From Clostridia bacterium (lineage in GTDB: Bacteria > Bacillota > DTU025): 64,000 bases of DNA. Shown here piece by piece: positions 1-9,879 of the stretch. A program made the translations under genes and the position numbers. The first letter of the stretch is position 1. Each line of letters starts with the position of its first letter. The stretch lies in the NCBI GenBank assembly GCA_034926675.1, contig JAYFQW010000001.1, positions 62,001-126,000 of the forward strand, in the 5' to 3' direction. The notes beneath the pieces are model-generated. The model saw only the letters and a program-made list of their open reading frames with translations, made no database searches and was not told where the DNA came from.

Positions 1-53
1 CGAATTCGATGCAACTTGATGGACAGCGTATTGCATGGAATAGGAGGATCAAC

Positions 54-2705
54 ATGGGAGAGTGCAAGAAGCCAAAGCATGTGTACTACTTCGGAGGCGG
101 CAAGGCTGAGGGAACAGGTGAGATGAAGAACCTCCTTGGGGGCAAAGGGGCTGGTCTGGCTGAGATGGTCAACCTTGGCATCCCGGTGCCGCCAGGGTTC
201 ACTATCACCACGGAGGTATGCACCGCTTATTACACGAACGACCGATCCTGGCCTGAGGGCCTCACGGAGCAGGTGGATGAGGACCTTTCCCGCCTTGAGA
301 AGGACATGGGGGCCAGGTTTGCAGACCTGGACAATCCGCTGCTCGTCTCGGTCAGGTCAGGCGCTCGCGTGTCGATGCCGGGGATGATGGACACCATCCT
401 CAACCTCGGGCTCAACGACTCGACTGTGCAGGGCCTGATCAAGAAGTCGGGAAACCCCAGGTTTGCCTATGACAGCTACCGCAGATTCATCCAGATGTAC
501 TCCGATGTGGTGCTCGGCGTGGAGCACGGCCTCTTCGAGCATGCTCTGACCGAGGCGAAGAAGGCGAGAGGCGCTAAACTCGACACTGAGCTCAACACGG
601 AAGACCTGGTTGGCCTGGTCGCGGAGTACAAGAAGATAGTCCGCGAGCACACGGGCGTGGACTTCCCGGATGACCCCAAGGAGCAGCTCCGCGGGGCGAT
701 CGACGCCGTATTCGGGTCGTGGAACAACCAGCGCGCCATTACATATCGGAAACTCAACAACATCGCAGGCGACTGGGGAACAGCCGTCAACGTTCAGGCG
801 ATGGTCTTCGGCAACATGGGAGAGACTTCAGGCACGGGAGTCGCATTCACTCGTGACCCAGCCACTGGCGAGGGCGTGTTCTACGGCGAGTATCTCATGA
901 ATGCACAGGGAGAGGACGTAGTGGCAGGCATCCGCACTCCCCAGCCCATAAGCACCCTCAAAGACAGGATGCCGGAGATCTATGCCGAGCTTGTAAAGAT
1001 CTACAAGGTTCTCGAGAATCATTACAAGGACATGCAGGACATCGAGTTCACCATACAGGAAGGCCGCTTGTTCATGCTCCAGACCCGGACCGGGAAGAGG
1101 ACAGGACCGGCCGCTGTTCGAATTGCCGTTGAACTGGTGAAGGAGGGGCTCATCGACGAGAAGACCGCGGTGCTCCGCGTTCCTCCCGCACATCTCGATC
1201 AGCTTCTGCACCCAATGATCGACCCCAAGGCCAAGGTGCAGGTCATTGGCAAAGGCCTTCCGGCATCGCCTGGCGCCGCAGTCGGTCGCATCGTGTTCAC
1301 TGCTGAGGCTGCCGAGGAGTGGGCATCCCGCGGCGAGAAGGTAATCCTGGTGAGGACTGAGACTTCTCCCGAGGACATAGGCGGAATGGACGCCGCAGTT
1401 GGCATCCTCACCGCCAGAGGCGGCATGACCTCTCACGCTGCAGTGGTTGCACGTGGAATGGGGACCTGCTGTGTAGCAGGGTGCGGAGCTCTGATGGTGA
1501 ATGAGAAGCAGAAGAAGCTCACGTGCGGTGCGATGGCCCTCGAGGAGGGGGATTGGATCACACTCAACGGTTCAACGGGAGAGGTAATACTGGGCAAGGC
1601 CCCCCTGGCTCAGCCGGCGCTCACAGGCAACTTTGGCAAGCTGATGGAGTGGGCCGACAAGTACCGCGCTCTCAAGATACGCACTAACGCCGACACCCCG
1701 AAGGACGCGAAGCAGGCGCGGGCGTTCGGCGCCGAGGGAATCGGCCTGACCCGCACAGAGCATATGTTCTTCGCCGAGGATAGGATTCGCGCTATGCGCG
1801 AGATGATCCTGTCAGATACTGAGGAGCAGAGGCGCACATCACTTGCCAAGCTGCTCCCATTCCAGAAAGGCGACTTCATAGGCATCTTCAGAGAGATGGC
1901 CGGGCTGCCGGTAACCATCAGGCTCCTGGACCCTCCTCTACATGAGTTCCTTCCTACCCACGATCAGAAGAAGCAGATCGAGGAGATCGCGGCTGAGATG
2001 GGGATCTCCGAGGACAAGGTGCTTGAGCGCATCGAATCCCTGCATGAGCTCAACCCGATGCTCGGCTTCCGTGGTTGCCGCCTCGGCGTGGTGTTCCCTG
2101 AGATCTTCGAGATGCAGGTGAGGGCGATTTTCGAAGCCGCCTGCGAGCTTACCCGGGAGGGAGTCGCTGTCCTTCCTGAGGTCATGATACCGCTGGTGGG
2201 AACCACCGGAGAGATGAAGATGATCAAGGAATACTCAGTCCGCGTAGCTGAGGAGACGATCAAGGAGTATGGAGTCGATCTCCACTACATGGTCGGAACG
2301 ATGATCGAAATCCCTCGCGCCACTGTGATCGCTGACAAGATCGCGGAGGATGCGGAGTTCTTCTCGTTTGGCACCAACGACCTCACCCAGATGACCTTCG
2401 GGTACAGCCGGGACGATGCCGGCAAGTTCCTCAAAGACTACACCGACAAGAACGTGCTGAAGAGCGATCCGTTCCAGTCCCTTGACCAGGAAGGCGTTGG
2501 TCAGCTTGTCAAGATGGGTGTTAAGCTTGGCCGCGCAACAAAGCCCGACCTCAAGATAGGCGTGTGCGGTGAGCATGGTGGAGACCCTGATTCGGTCGAC
2601 TTCTTCCACCGGGCGGGCCTGAACTACGTGAGCTGCTCGCCGTTCAGGGTGCCGATCGCGAGGCTCGCCGCGGCGCAGGCGCAGATCAAGAACCCCAGGA
2701 AGTAA
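54..2705 (+). CDS. ppdK: Pyruvate, phosphate dikinase
   Basis: This 883-aa protein interconverts pyruvate + ATP + Pi with phosphoenolpyruvate + AMP + PPi, in anaerobes often serving glycolysis or gluconeogenesis. The N-terminal nucleotide-binding domain opens with the [10 protein letters not shown] region. The swivelling phosphohistidine domain has [13 protein letters not shown], with the catalytic His near residue 461. The C-terminal PEP/pyruvate barrel ends with [10 protein letters not shown], its Cys near residue 838. Length matches the family (about 870-890 aa). The reading frame is open further upstream, but ATG 54 has AGGAGG at 42-47 and the usual N-terminus, so it is preferred. Nothing upstream of the gene is visible in the window. 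Confidence 0.97.
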   Translation: MGECKKPKHVYYFGGGKAEGTGEMKNLLGGKGAGLAEMVNLGIPVPPGFTITTEVCTAYYTNDRSWPEGLTEQVDEDLSRLEKDMGARFADLDNPLLVSVRSGARVSMPGMMDTILNLGLNDSTVQGLIKKSGNPRFAYDSYRRFIQMYSDVVLGVEHGLFEHALTEAKKARGAKLDTELNTEDLVGLVAEYKKIVREHTGVDFPDDPKEQLRGAIDAVFGSWNNQRAITYRKLNNIAGDWGTAVNVQAMVFGNMGETSGTGVAFTRDPATGEGVFYGEYLMNAQGEDVVAGIRTPQPISTLKDRMPEIYAELVKIYKVLENHYKDMQDIEFTIQEGRLFMLQTRTGKRTGPAAVRIAVELVKEGLIDEKTAVLRVPPAHLDQLLHPMIDPKAKVQVIGKGLPASPGAAVGRIVFTAEAAEEWASRGEKVILVRTETSPEDIGGMDAAVGILTARGGMTSHAAVVARGMGTCCVAGCGALMVNEKQKKLTCGAMALEEGDWITLNGSTGEVILGKAPLAQPALTGNFGKLMEWADKYRALKIRTNADTPKDAKQARAFGAEGIGLTRTEHMFFAEDRIRAMREMILSDTEEQRRTSLAKLLPFQKGDFIGIFREMAGLPVTIRLLDPPLHEFLPTHDQKKQIEEIAAEMGISEDKVLERIESLHELNPMLGFRGCRLGVVFPEIFEMQVRAIFEAACELTREGVAVLPEVMIPLVGTTGEMKMIKEYSVRVAEETIKEYGVDLHYMVGTMIEIPRATVIADKIAEDAEFFSFGTNDLTQMTFGYSRDDAGKFLKDYTDKNVLKSDPFQSLDQEGVGQLVKMGVKLGRATKPDLKIGVCGEHGGDPDSVDFFHRAGLNYVSCSPFRVPIARLAAAQAQIKNPRK

Positions 2706-2772
2706 CGGATGAGCGAGGCGGGCAAGAAGGATAAACCGCCCTCCGGATCAAATACCCCCGCATGGGGGATTC

Positions 2773-2810
2773 GCACGGCCCACGCGGAGTAAGCCCCGCG
2801 TGGGCCGTGC
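2773..2810 (+). other. Perfect 15-bp hairpin after ppdK
   Basis: The arms at 2773-2787 and 2796-2810 are exact inverted complements around an 8-nt loop. No run of T follows, so this is not a standard intrinsic terminator. It may stabilise the ppdK mRNA 3' end or attenuate read-through into dgt, whose ribosome binding site begins at 2831. Confidence 0.6.
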
Positions 2811-2843
2811 GCGGCCTCAGGTGAGCTATTGGAGGGATGCACG

Positions 2844-3866
2844 GTGAGTATCAGAGAGAGGATAGAGGCGGAGGAGGCCCAGCGGCTCTCCCCCTACGCC
2901 GCACTCGCCCGCGAATCCCGCGGACGCGATAGGTCCGAGGCGCCTGACGCATTCCGCACCTGCTATCAACGGGACAGGGACAGGATCATTCACTGCAAAG
3001 CCTTCAGGAGGCTCAAGCACAAGACCCAAGTGTTCTACTCGCCTGAAGGAGATCACTACCGTACCAGGCTCACACATACCCTCGAGGTATCGCAGATCGC
3101 CCGGACGGTCGCGCGAGCTCTGTCGCTGAACGAGGATCTCACAGAGGCCATATCCCTCGGTCATGACCTTGGGCATACTCCATTCGGCCACTCCGGGGAG
3201 GCGGCACTAAACGCGGTGCTCGAGGGAGGATTTCGCCATAATGAGCAGAGCCTGCGTGTGGTGGAGTTCATTGAGCGAAGGGAGAACCATGAAGAGCGAG
3301 GATTGAACCTCACCTGGGAGGTGCGGAATGGCATTGTGTGCCACTCCGCAGAATGGCCGGAGTACGCAGTGACCCTAGAGGGGCAGGTGGTGAGATACGC
3401 CGACAAGATTGCGTATGTGAACCATGATGTGGATGATGCTATAAGGGCAGGGATAATCACCGAGAGCGCGATTCCCGATGAGGCCAGGCGCACTCTGGGA
3501 ATGAGCAGGGCCGAGAGGCTTGATACGCTGGTAGGAGACTTGATCGAGAACAGCTCTGGCCAGCCCAACGTCGTGCTAAGCCCCGAGGTTGCAGAGGGTA
3601 TGGCGGTACTCCGTGAGTTCATGTTCGAACGGGTGTACACCGGCTCTGCGGCGAAAACAGAGGCGGAGAAGGCCAAGGCGCTTCTCATTCAGCTCTACTA
3701 CTACTACATTGACCATGTGAATGAGCTCACTTGCGATTCGGGTGAGCCATCCGCGCCTGGCGACCCTGTGCAGACAGCTGTGGATTACATCGCGGGCATG
3801 ACTGATCAGTATGCAATGAAGCAGTGGATGTCCAGGTTCGTCCCGGCGCCATGGGCAGTCTACTAG
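2844..3866 (+). CDS. dgt: dGTPase-like HD-domain triphosphohydrolase
   Basis: This 340-aa cytosolic protein belongs to the deoxyguanosine triphosphate triphosphohydrolase-like HD family, which cleaves dNTPs to deoxynucleoside and triphosphate. The metal-binding HD motif is visible as RLTHTLEV (His near 78) followed by GHDLGHTPFGH (His107-Asp108 and further His). An open TTG lies at 2829, but GTG 2844 sits 7 nt after GGAGGG (2831-2836) and gives the usual N-terminus, so it is chosen. A dgt-like gene directly before dnaG-rpoD is a common clostridial order. The true nucleotide preference cannot be read from sequence. Confidence 0.93.
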   Translation: MSIRERIEAEEAQRLSPYAALARESRGRDRSEAPDAFRTCYQRDRDRIIHCKAFRRLKHKTQVFYSPEGDHYRTRLTHTLEVSQIARTVARALSLNEDLTEAISLGHDLGHTPFGHSGEAALNAVLEGGFRHNEQSLRVVEFIERRENHEERGLNLTWEVRNGIVCHSAEWPEYAVTLEGQVVRYADKIAYVNHDVDDAIRAGIITESAIPDEARRTLGMSRAERLDTLVGDLIENSSGQPNVVLSPEVAEGMAVLREFMFERVYTGSAAKTEAEKAKALLIQLYYYYIDHVNELTCDSGEPSAPGDPVQTAVDYIAGMTDQYAMKQWMSRFVPAPWAVY

Positions 3867-4032
3867 TCTTGAGCCGAGCAGTCGCATAACACGGGCATCC
3901 TTCGAAAACATTAACCGTACTCTCACCGGAATGGCTTCGAAGCGGAAACATTGGGCATAGGAGAAGGGAAACGCAATCCTGGGTAGAATTATCGAGAAGC
4001 AATCAGGCGCTGTCAGCCGCGATCCGGACGTT

Positions 4033-4076
4033 CCTCGCTTCCGGGAGGTCGTGAATTCGGAAGCGGGGTTTTGTTT
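4033..4076 (+). terminator. Intrinsic terminator between dgt and dnaG
   Basis: An 11-bp stem (4033-4043 with 4058-4068, one G-T pair) and a 14-nt loop is followed by TTTTGTTT. It separates the ppdK-dgt transcript from dnaG-rpoD. The rest of the 285-nt gap shows no gene. A TTGACA at 4075-4080 has no well-spaced -10 box. Confidence 0.85.
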
Positions 4077-4151
4077 GACAGGACCAAATCGCGCCTTGCA
4101 GGATAACGACGACCGCCGGCGAACAATACCCCGGCAGGGGCTGGTCGATGA

Positions 4152-6038
4152 GTGATGACAGGTTCCAACTACCGGGATGAGTTGGTCGACAAAGTACGAG
4201 AATCCAACGACATAGTATCCGTGGTATCAGAGTATGTGAAGCTCAAGAAGATAGGGAACAGACACGTGGGGCTCTGTCCCTTTCACTCGGAGCGCACTCC
4301 GTCGTTCAGTGTATCCGCTGATAGGCAGCTTTTTTACTGTTTCGGTTGCCACATCGGTGGGAATGTGTTCACCTTCATCATGAAGATGGACGGGCTGACC
4401 TTCCAGGAGGCGGTGCGGCGCCTTGCAGAGCGGGCCGGATTGGACATATCGTCCAGGGAGGAAGCTCCACAGGAGCGGGCGGCCAGGGAGCGTCGAGAGC
4501 GTTCGTATGCTGTCAACGCATTGGCCATGGCATACTACAGGCAGGTGCTGATCCGCACGAAAGCCGCCCAGCAGGCTCGGGAGTATTTGGAGCGTCGAGG
4601 TGTTGGCCCGGAGGCGCAGGAGAGGTTTGCCATAGGTTATGCCCCTCAGACGTGGGATGCGCTCATAAGGGCGCTCGAAACCAAGGGCGTCACTGCGCAG
4701 GAGGTATGCGATGCAAGCCTCGGCGTGCCGAACTCGGATGAGCGCTCCCACGGGTCTCATGATCGGTTCCGGAACAGATTGATCTTTCCGATCGTTAATG
4801 TGTACGGTCGCGTGGTTGGGTTCGGCGGGCGCTCCCTAGGAGAGGATACTCCCAAATACCTGAACAGCCCGGAATCTGCCGTGTTCGCGAAGAGGGCCAA
4901 CTTGTACGGGATCAATATTGCGGCTGATTCCATCCGAACCGCGGGGGATGCAGTGGTCGTGGAAGGCTACATGGATGTGGTGGCAGCTCACCAGGCTGGC
5001 GAGGGCAATGTGGTGGCGAGCCTAGGCACTGCGCTCACTCCCGAACAGGTGAGGCTGATTTCGAGATACGCGAGCCGCATAGTGATATGCTACGATGCGG
5101 ATGCAGCCGGCGCCCAGGCGACTATGCGCGGTATCGGCACTGCGAGAGATGCTGGGCTTGAGGTGCGGGTGGCTTCTCTGCCAGATGGGCACGATCCGGA
5201 TTCACTGGTGAGGGCAAAGGGAGGAGATGCGCTCCGCACTGCGATCCAGAGCGCGGTCCCCTTCGCTCGGCACCAGGTGGAGCGGGCCATTGCTCAGGCT
5301 GACCCGAGCGATTTCGAGAGTCGAGTCAGGGCAGCTCGGGCTGCAATCGAGGTTATTGCCGGCGTCGATGACGAGGTAGAGCGGACAGAGTACATCCGGG
5401 AGCTGTCAGGCAGGTTGCAGGTGGATCCGTCTGCGTTCACAACTGAAGTGAGGAAACAGAGGGCTAGGCGTGCGGCGCAGCAGCGTGAGGCGCGGGCAGG
5501 CGCCCGGCGGCCTGCCGCAGGCGCTGCGTCGAGAACGGTTCAGCCAGCCGCCGCCGAGTCGGTCGGCACGCTAGGCGCCGACGACTCCGTTTCAGAGAGC
5601 AAGGCATATCTTGAGGTTGAAAGCGCCCTGATTAGGCTCGCGGCGTTGGGCGCCACTAACCGCGCCAGGGTGATCAAGGAAGTGGGGCAGGATGGGTTCA
5701 GGGTCGCCGCAAACCAAGAGCTCTTCCGGCTTCTGTGTGAGCAGGGCATGAATTCGGACTCCCTATCCGCAGCTGAGCTGATCGATATGGTTCCTGCCGA
5801 TCTGAAGAGCCACTCCGCAGCAGTCCTTTTCGGGGCGAAGCCCTGGGAGGGTGAGGCGAGTGCAGCGGAAAGAACCATTGCGGCATGGAGGCAGTTCACA
5901 ATGAAGCGCCGCCTTTCGGAACTCGACGTGGAGATACGCGAGGCGGATGCGTCTGGCGAGGACCAGCGAGTGAGCGCACTTCAGCAAGAACAGCAGAGGC
6001 TTCGCGGGGCCTTAGGTCCTGATGTGACCATATACTAG
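4152..6038 (+). CDS. dnaG: DNA primase
   Basis: DnaG synthesises RNA primers at the replication fork and partners with the replicative helicase. The CHC2 zinc finger is at residues 42-66 (Cys42, His45, Cys63, Cys66). The RNA polymerase core with TOPRIM domain shows VVEGYMDVVAAH near residue 270 and DADAAG near 315. The C-terminal helicase-binding region is less conserved and includes an Ala/Arg-rich linker around 430-470. At 628 aa the length is typical. The start is GTG 4152, 11 nt after GCAGGGG (4134-4140); ATG 4155 is an alternative. It is followed by rpoD, the classical macromolecular-synthesis pair. Confidence 0.96.
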   Translation: MMTGSNYRDELVDKVRESNDIVSVVSEYVKLKKIGNRHVGLCPFHSERTPSFSVSADRQLFYCFGCHIGGNVFTFIMKMDGLTFQEAVRRLAERAGLDISSREEAPQERAARERRERSYAVNALAMAYYRQVLIRTKAAQQAREYLERRGVGPEAQERFAIGYAPQTWDALIRALETKGVTAQEVCDASLGVPNSDERSHGSHDRFRNRLIFPIVNVYGRVVGFGGRSLGEDTPKYLNSPESAVFAKRANLYGINIAADSIRTAGDAVVVEGYMDVVAAHQAGEGNVVASLGTALTPEQVRLISRYASRIVICYDADAAGAQATMRGIGTARDAGLEVRVASLPDGHDPDSLVRAKGGDALRTAIQSAVPFARHQVERAIAQADPSDFESRVRAARAAIEVIAGVDDEVERTEYIRELSGRLQVDPSAFTTEVRKQRARRAAQQREARAGARRPAAGAASRTVQPAAAESVGTLGADDSVSESKAYLEVESALIRLAALGATNRARVIKEVGQDGFRVAANQELFRLLCEQGMNSDSLSAAELIDMVPADLKSHSAAVLFGAKPWEGEASAAERTIAAWRQFTMKRRLSELDVEIREADASGEDQRVSALQQEQQRLRGALGPDVTIY

Positions 6039-6101
6039 GCAATCCATACATCCGGAGATGCACGCAGCTGTTCGGAAGGGGATTCGGAAGGTGAGGAGAC
6101 T

Positions 6102-7208
<1,107 letters not shown>

Positions 7209-7232
7209 ACTGAAACCAATGGGCCTGACGCC

Positions 7233-7261
7233 TTGACCCAGGGTCGCCAGTACAGTATAAT
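7233..7261 (+). promoter_or_regulatory. Strong sigma-A promoter for the tRNA pair
   Basis: TTGACC at 7233-7238, a 17-nt spacer and a perfect TATAAT at 7256-7261 lie 15 nt upstream of the first tRNA. This gives the tRNAs their own transcription start separate from rpoD. Confidence 0.88.
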
Positions 7262-7276
7262 AATCAAAGTGATCAT

Positions 7277-7351
7277 TCCTCGATAGCTCAGCGGTAGAGC
7301 AACCGGCTGTTAACCGGTGGGTCGCAGGTTCGAATCCTGCTCGGGGAGCCA
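7277..7351 (+). tRNA. tRNA-Asn (GTT)
   Basis: The 75-nt cloverleaf has acceptor TCCTCGA pairing with TCGGGGA, a D arm with AGCTCAGCGGTAGAGC, anticodon loop CTGTTAA (anticodon GTT, asparagine), the T arm GGTTCGAATCC, and an encoded 3' CCA after discriminator G. Confidence 0.96.
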
Positions 7352-7353
7352 TC

Positions 7354-7428
<75 letters not shown>

Positions 7429-7442
7429 TAATTGTGAACGGG

Positions 7443-7470
7443 GCGGACAGATGTCCGCTTCTTTGTTTTT
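7443..7470 (+). terminator. Intrinsic terminator after the tRNA pair
   Basis: The hairpin GCGGAC-AGAT-GTCCGC (7443-7458) is followed by TTCTTTGTTTTT. It ends the two-tRNA transcript. Confidence 0.88.
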
Positions 7471-7577
7471 CCTGGCAACAAGTCACAGTTTCGAATGAAG
7501 GAACTTGGCAAGCTCTGTAGAAGTACAATGAACGAGGTGCCGGAACCTGATAGTCTGCATCGGAGGCGAATCGCGTC

Positions 7578-7760
7578 TTGAGGCGCAAATGCGAAATCTG
7601 CGGCAAGGTGATTCCCAAAGATAGAGTCGAAGCGCTGCCAGAAACCAGGCGGTGTATCGAATGCGCAAGGACTCGTGGAACAGATGTATCTGCGAGGCGC
7701 ATCGACGTTGGAATGGACCCGGATACCTATAAGGATCTTCTGGGAGCGGTCCGTAGTTGA
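7578..7760 (+). CDS. Mini DksA/TraR-type zinc-finger protein (60 aa)
   Basis: This small gene is supported by GGAGG at 7562-7566, spaced 11 nt from a TTG start. Residues 5-29 form a four-cysteine zinc finger, CEICG...RCIEC, with the spacing and flanking PKDRVEALPETR pattern of the DksA/TraR C4 finger. The long N-terminal coiled coil that DksA uses to reach the RNA polymerase secondary channel is absent, and the remaining 30 residues are mostly polar. It could be a truncated DksA-like regulator or a stand-alone nucleic-acid-binding finger; function is unknown. Its stop codon lies inside the -35 element of the RNase P RNA promoter. Confidence 0.72.
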   Translation: MRRKCEICGKVIPKDRVEALPETRRCIECARTRGTDVSARRIDVGMDPDTYKDLLGAVRS

Positions 7761-7786
7761 CCGCCGACATCCGGCTGTGCTACGAT
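7757..7786 (+). promoter_or_regulatory. Promoter of the RNase P RNA gene
   Basis: TTGACC at 7757-7762 and TACGAT at 7781-7786 are separated by 18 nt and would start transcription near 7793-7795, just before the P1 helix of rnpB. The -35 box overlaps the stop codon of the preceding zinc-finger gene. Confidence 0.75.
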
Positions 7787-7795
7787 AACGGTTGG

Positions 7796-8154
<359 letters not shown>

Positions 8155-8164
8155 GCCATCTGTG

Positions 8165-8199
8165 ACGCCCGAGGCCGGCGCTATGCGGCCTACGGGCGT
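8165..8199 (+). terminator. Hairpin after rnpB, possible terminator
   Basis: A strong GC stem with one bulged A (8165-8177 with 8186-8199) follows the RNase P RNA by 10 nt. The downstream sequence TGCCTCATTC is only weakly T-rich, so it may act as a terminator or as a processing boundary. Confidence 0.5.
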
Positions 8200-8277
8200 T
8201 GCCTCATTCATAGGGCGCTGAAAGGGAATACAGCGCAAACGTGGAAATCCACAGTGAATACCGCACCATACACTGAC

Positions 8278-8299
8278 GAGGTTATCAATTAGAAACCTC
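8278..8299 (+). promoter_or_regulatory. Palindrome upstream of the rubredoxin promoter, possible operator
   Basis: GAGGTT (8278-8283) and AACCTC (8294-8299) form a 6+10+6 inverted repeat ending 26 nt before the -35 box at 8326. It could be a repressor site or a small hairpin. It does not match the PerR or Fur consensus. Confidence 0.35.
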
Positions 8300-8325
8300 A
8301 TTGCGGTGATCCGCCTCGGTCATTG

Positions 8326-8355
8326 TTGACAGCCGATACGGTTCCATGGTATACG
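8326..8355 (+). promoter_or_regulatory. Promoter of the rubredoxin-rubrerythrin cluster
   Basis: A perfect TTGACA (8326-8331), an 18-nt spacer and TATACG (8350-8355) preceded by a TGG extended -10 element predict a start near 8362. This matters for gene calling, because the TTG codons at 8323 and 8326 lie in the -35 region and would not be transcribed. Confidence 0.75.
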
Positions 8356-8409
8356 GATGTACATGGGTCAGCTCAGGCTGAACCCTGTGAACCGAAAGGG
8401 GGCAGTGCC

Positions 8410-8568
8410 ACGAAAAAATGGGTTTGCACTGTGTGCGGTTACATCTACGATCCTGCAGAGGGAGATCCAGATGGCGGAGTAGCTCCAGGTACGCCTTTTG
8501 AGGAAATCTCGGACGATTGGGTCTGTCCCGAGTGTGGCGCTGGCAAAGACGCGTTCGAAGAGGCGTGA
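8410..8568 (+). CDS. Rubredoxin, apparent ACG start
   Basis: Rubredoxin is a small electron carrier with one iron bound by four cysteines, here the pairs CTVCG and CPECG. From ACG 8410 the product is 52 aa and starts (M)[14 protein letters not shown], the canonical rubredoxin N-terminus and length. AAAGGGGG at 8395-8402 leaves an ideal 7-nt spacer to ACG. No ATG, GTG or TTG is in frame between the predicted transcription start and the first CxxC. The upstream TTG codons (8323, 8326) fall in the promoter, and GTG 8405 is out of frame and only 2 nt from the ribosome binding site. It probably transfers electrons to the rubrerythrin downstream. Confidence 0.85.
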   Translation, partial: TKKWVCTVCGYIYDPAEGDPDGGVAPGTPFEEISDDWVCPECGAGKDAFEEA

Positions 8569-8607
8569 TCGACTGTACTGCAGAAACCATTCACAGATAG
8601 GAGGCTT

Positions 8608-9153
8608 ATGCCATTGGGAGCCAAGCTTGAGGGAACCAGAACATACACGAACATAATGGCCGCATTTGCTGGCGAGTCGCAGGCTAGGAATAAGTACAAC
8701 TACTTCGCCGATATCGCGCGCAAGGAAGGCCTTGAGGGCATTGCCGCGATCTTCGAGGAGACTGCGGATAACGAGAAGGCTCATGCGAGAAGGCTTGCGG
8801 GGTTCGTGGGCCTAGTTTCCATAACCGAGAAGAACCTAGTCCACGCAGCCGAGGGCGAGAACTACGAGTGGACTAGCATGTATCCAGAATTCCAGCGGAT
8901 CGCTCGAGAGGAAGGTTTTGACGACATCGCCGTAGTCTTCAAGGAGATCGGCGAGGTGGAGGAGGAGCACGAGAAGAGGTATAATGCACTCCTGTCCAAC
9001 CTTCAGAACTGTAGGGTCTTCAAGAAGGACGAACCCATAAGGTGGAAGTGCCGGAACTGCGGGTATGTCCACGAGGGACCAGAGGCTCCGAAGTCCTGCC
9101 CCGCCTGCGGTTATCCCCAGTCCTACTATGAGGCGGCCTGCCGGAACTACTAG
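8608..9153 (+). CDS. rbr: Rubrerythrin
   Basis: Rubrerythrin is an NAD(P)H-dependent (via rubredoxin) peroxidase that protects anaerobes against hydrogen peroxide. The 181-aa protein has an N-terminal ferritin-like four-helix diiron domain (ligand helices with AGESQARNKY, EETADNEKAH and EIGEVEEEHEKR). A C-terminal rubredoxin domain with CRNCG and CPACG follows. ATG 8608 is preceded by AGGAGG. It is immediately downstream of rubredoxin, its likely electron donor, and upstream of another rubredoxin-like protein, so the three genes look like one oxidative-stress operon. Confidence 0.95.
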   Translation: MPLGAKLEGTRTYTNIMAAFAGESQARNKYNYFADIARKEGLEGIAAIFEETADNEKAHARRLAGFVGLVSITEKNLVHAAEGENYEWTSMYPEFQRIAREEGFDDIAVVFKEIGEVEEEHEKRYNALLSNLQNCRVFKKDEPIRWKCRNCGYVHEGPEAPKSCPACGYPQSYYEAACRNY

Positions 9154-9195
9154 ATTCCATCCGTAACTAGCCGAGCCTGAGAGGAGGCGCTGAAG

Positions 9196-9531
9196 TTGAA
9201 GCTATGGAGATGCGGAGTGTGCGGCTATGTGCACGATGGCGACACTCCTCCGGAGAAGTGCCCCAAGTGCGGCGCACCCAGGGAGAAGTTCTCGGAGATA
9301 CCCCAGGCCGATGCAGACATGATCCGCAGATCGCGGTTCACGAATGACCTCCATTGCAAGCTGATAACGCTGATGGAAGAGGTTGGAAGGCTGGCGAATG
9401 CCGGCATCGAGGATAACCTGGACCCGCCATGCGTGGGAGTGTTCAAGCTCGCGAAGGAGCAGGCATGGATCATCGGGCAGGCGTCCAAGGCCGAGATCAG
9501 AGGCCACATAGGCAAGAGCAAATGGAGCTAG
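9196..9531 (+). CDS. Rubredoxin-like domain protein with C-terminal helical domain
   Basis: This 111-aa protein begins with a short rubredoxin-like knuckle pair, CGVCGYVHDG and CPKCGAPREKF (residues 6-30), as in rubrerythrin C-termini. An 80-residue helical segment without recognised catalytic residues follows (LHCKLITLMEEV, the EDNLDPPCVG segment, ending GHIGKSKW). I recall similar rubredoxin-like fusions in clostridia but know no assigned function. TTG 9196 lies after GAGGAGG (9181-9187). It is probably co-transcribed with rubredoxin and rubrerythrin and may be another redox partner. Confidence 0.82.
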   Translation: MKLWRCGVCGYVHDGDTPPEKCPKCGAPREKFSEIPQADADMIRRSRFTNDLHCKLITLMEEVGRLANAGIEDNLDPPCVGVFKLAKEQAWIIGQASKAEIRGHIGKSKWS

Positions 9532-9561
9532 GCTAGCGTACATAGGCAGATGCTTTCGGAT

Positions 9562-9608
9562 GCAAGGTGGTAGGGGCAGTGATCATCTCCTCTGCCACCT
9601 TGCCTTTT
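9562..9608 (+). terminator. Terminator of the rubrerythrin operon
   Basis: GCAAGGTGG (9562-9570) pairs exactly with CCACCTTGC (9595-9603), and CTTTTG follows. A competing inner pairing GGCAG/CTGCC is possible. It lies between the rubrerythrin operon and the convergent small membrane gene. Confidence 0.65.
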
Positions 9609-9620
9609 GCCTCCTGATCC

Positions 9621-9749
9621 TCACCTGGGCCAGTACAGTCTCCCGAGGTAGGCGACTCCGATGATGGCCGCGACGTGAAGGATCCACCAGCCCGCTCTGA
9701 GGAATTCCCAAACAGTGTTGTCAACGGGGTTCTTTACTGCACTGGTCAT
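9621..9749 (-). CDS. Small membrane protein (42 aa), unknown function
   Basis: On the minus strand, ATG at 9749 is preceded by GGAGGG with a 7-nt spacer (complement of 9757-9762). The product is 42 aa with a polar N-terminus (MTSAVKNPVDNT) and then one aromatic-rich hydrophobic segment, FLRAGWWILHVAAIIGVAYL, ending GRLYWPR. This predicts a single-span membrane protein. An in-frame ATG at 9803 would give 60 aa but has no comparable ribosome binding site. The gene converges on the rubrerythrin operon. No family is recognised. Confidence 0.62.
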   Translation of the reverse strand: MTSAVKNPVDNTVWEFLRAGWWILHVAAIIGVAYLGRLYWPR

Positions 9750-9879
9750 GTCATGTCCCTCCGACTTGTAAGCATCGTTTGACGACACATTCAGCTTTCC
9801 CATCTTCCCATGTAATATACGTCTTGGAACAATATTCCATAGATCTGGCCGAATATGTAGCGTGCTTCAGGTTATGATA

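Noticed and set aside
4075-4107. TTGACA with GATAAC as a dnaG promoter
   Set aside because: The spacing is 21 nt, too long for sigma-A; the dnaG promoter remains unidentified.
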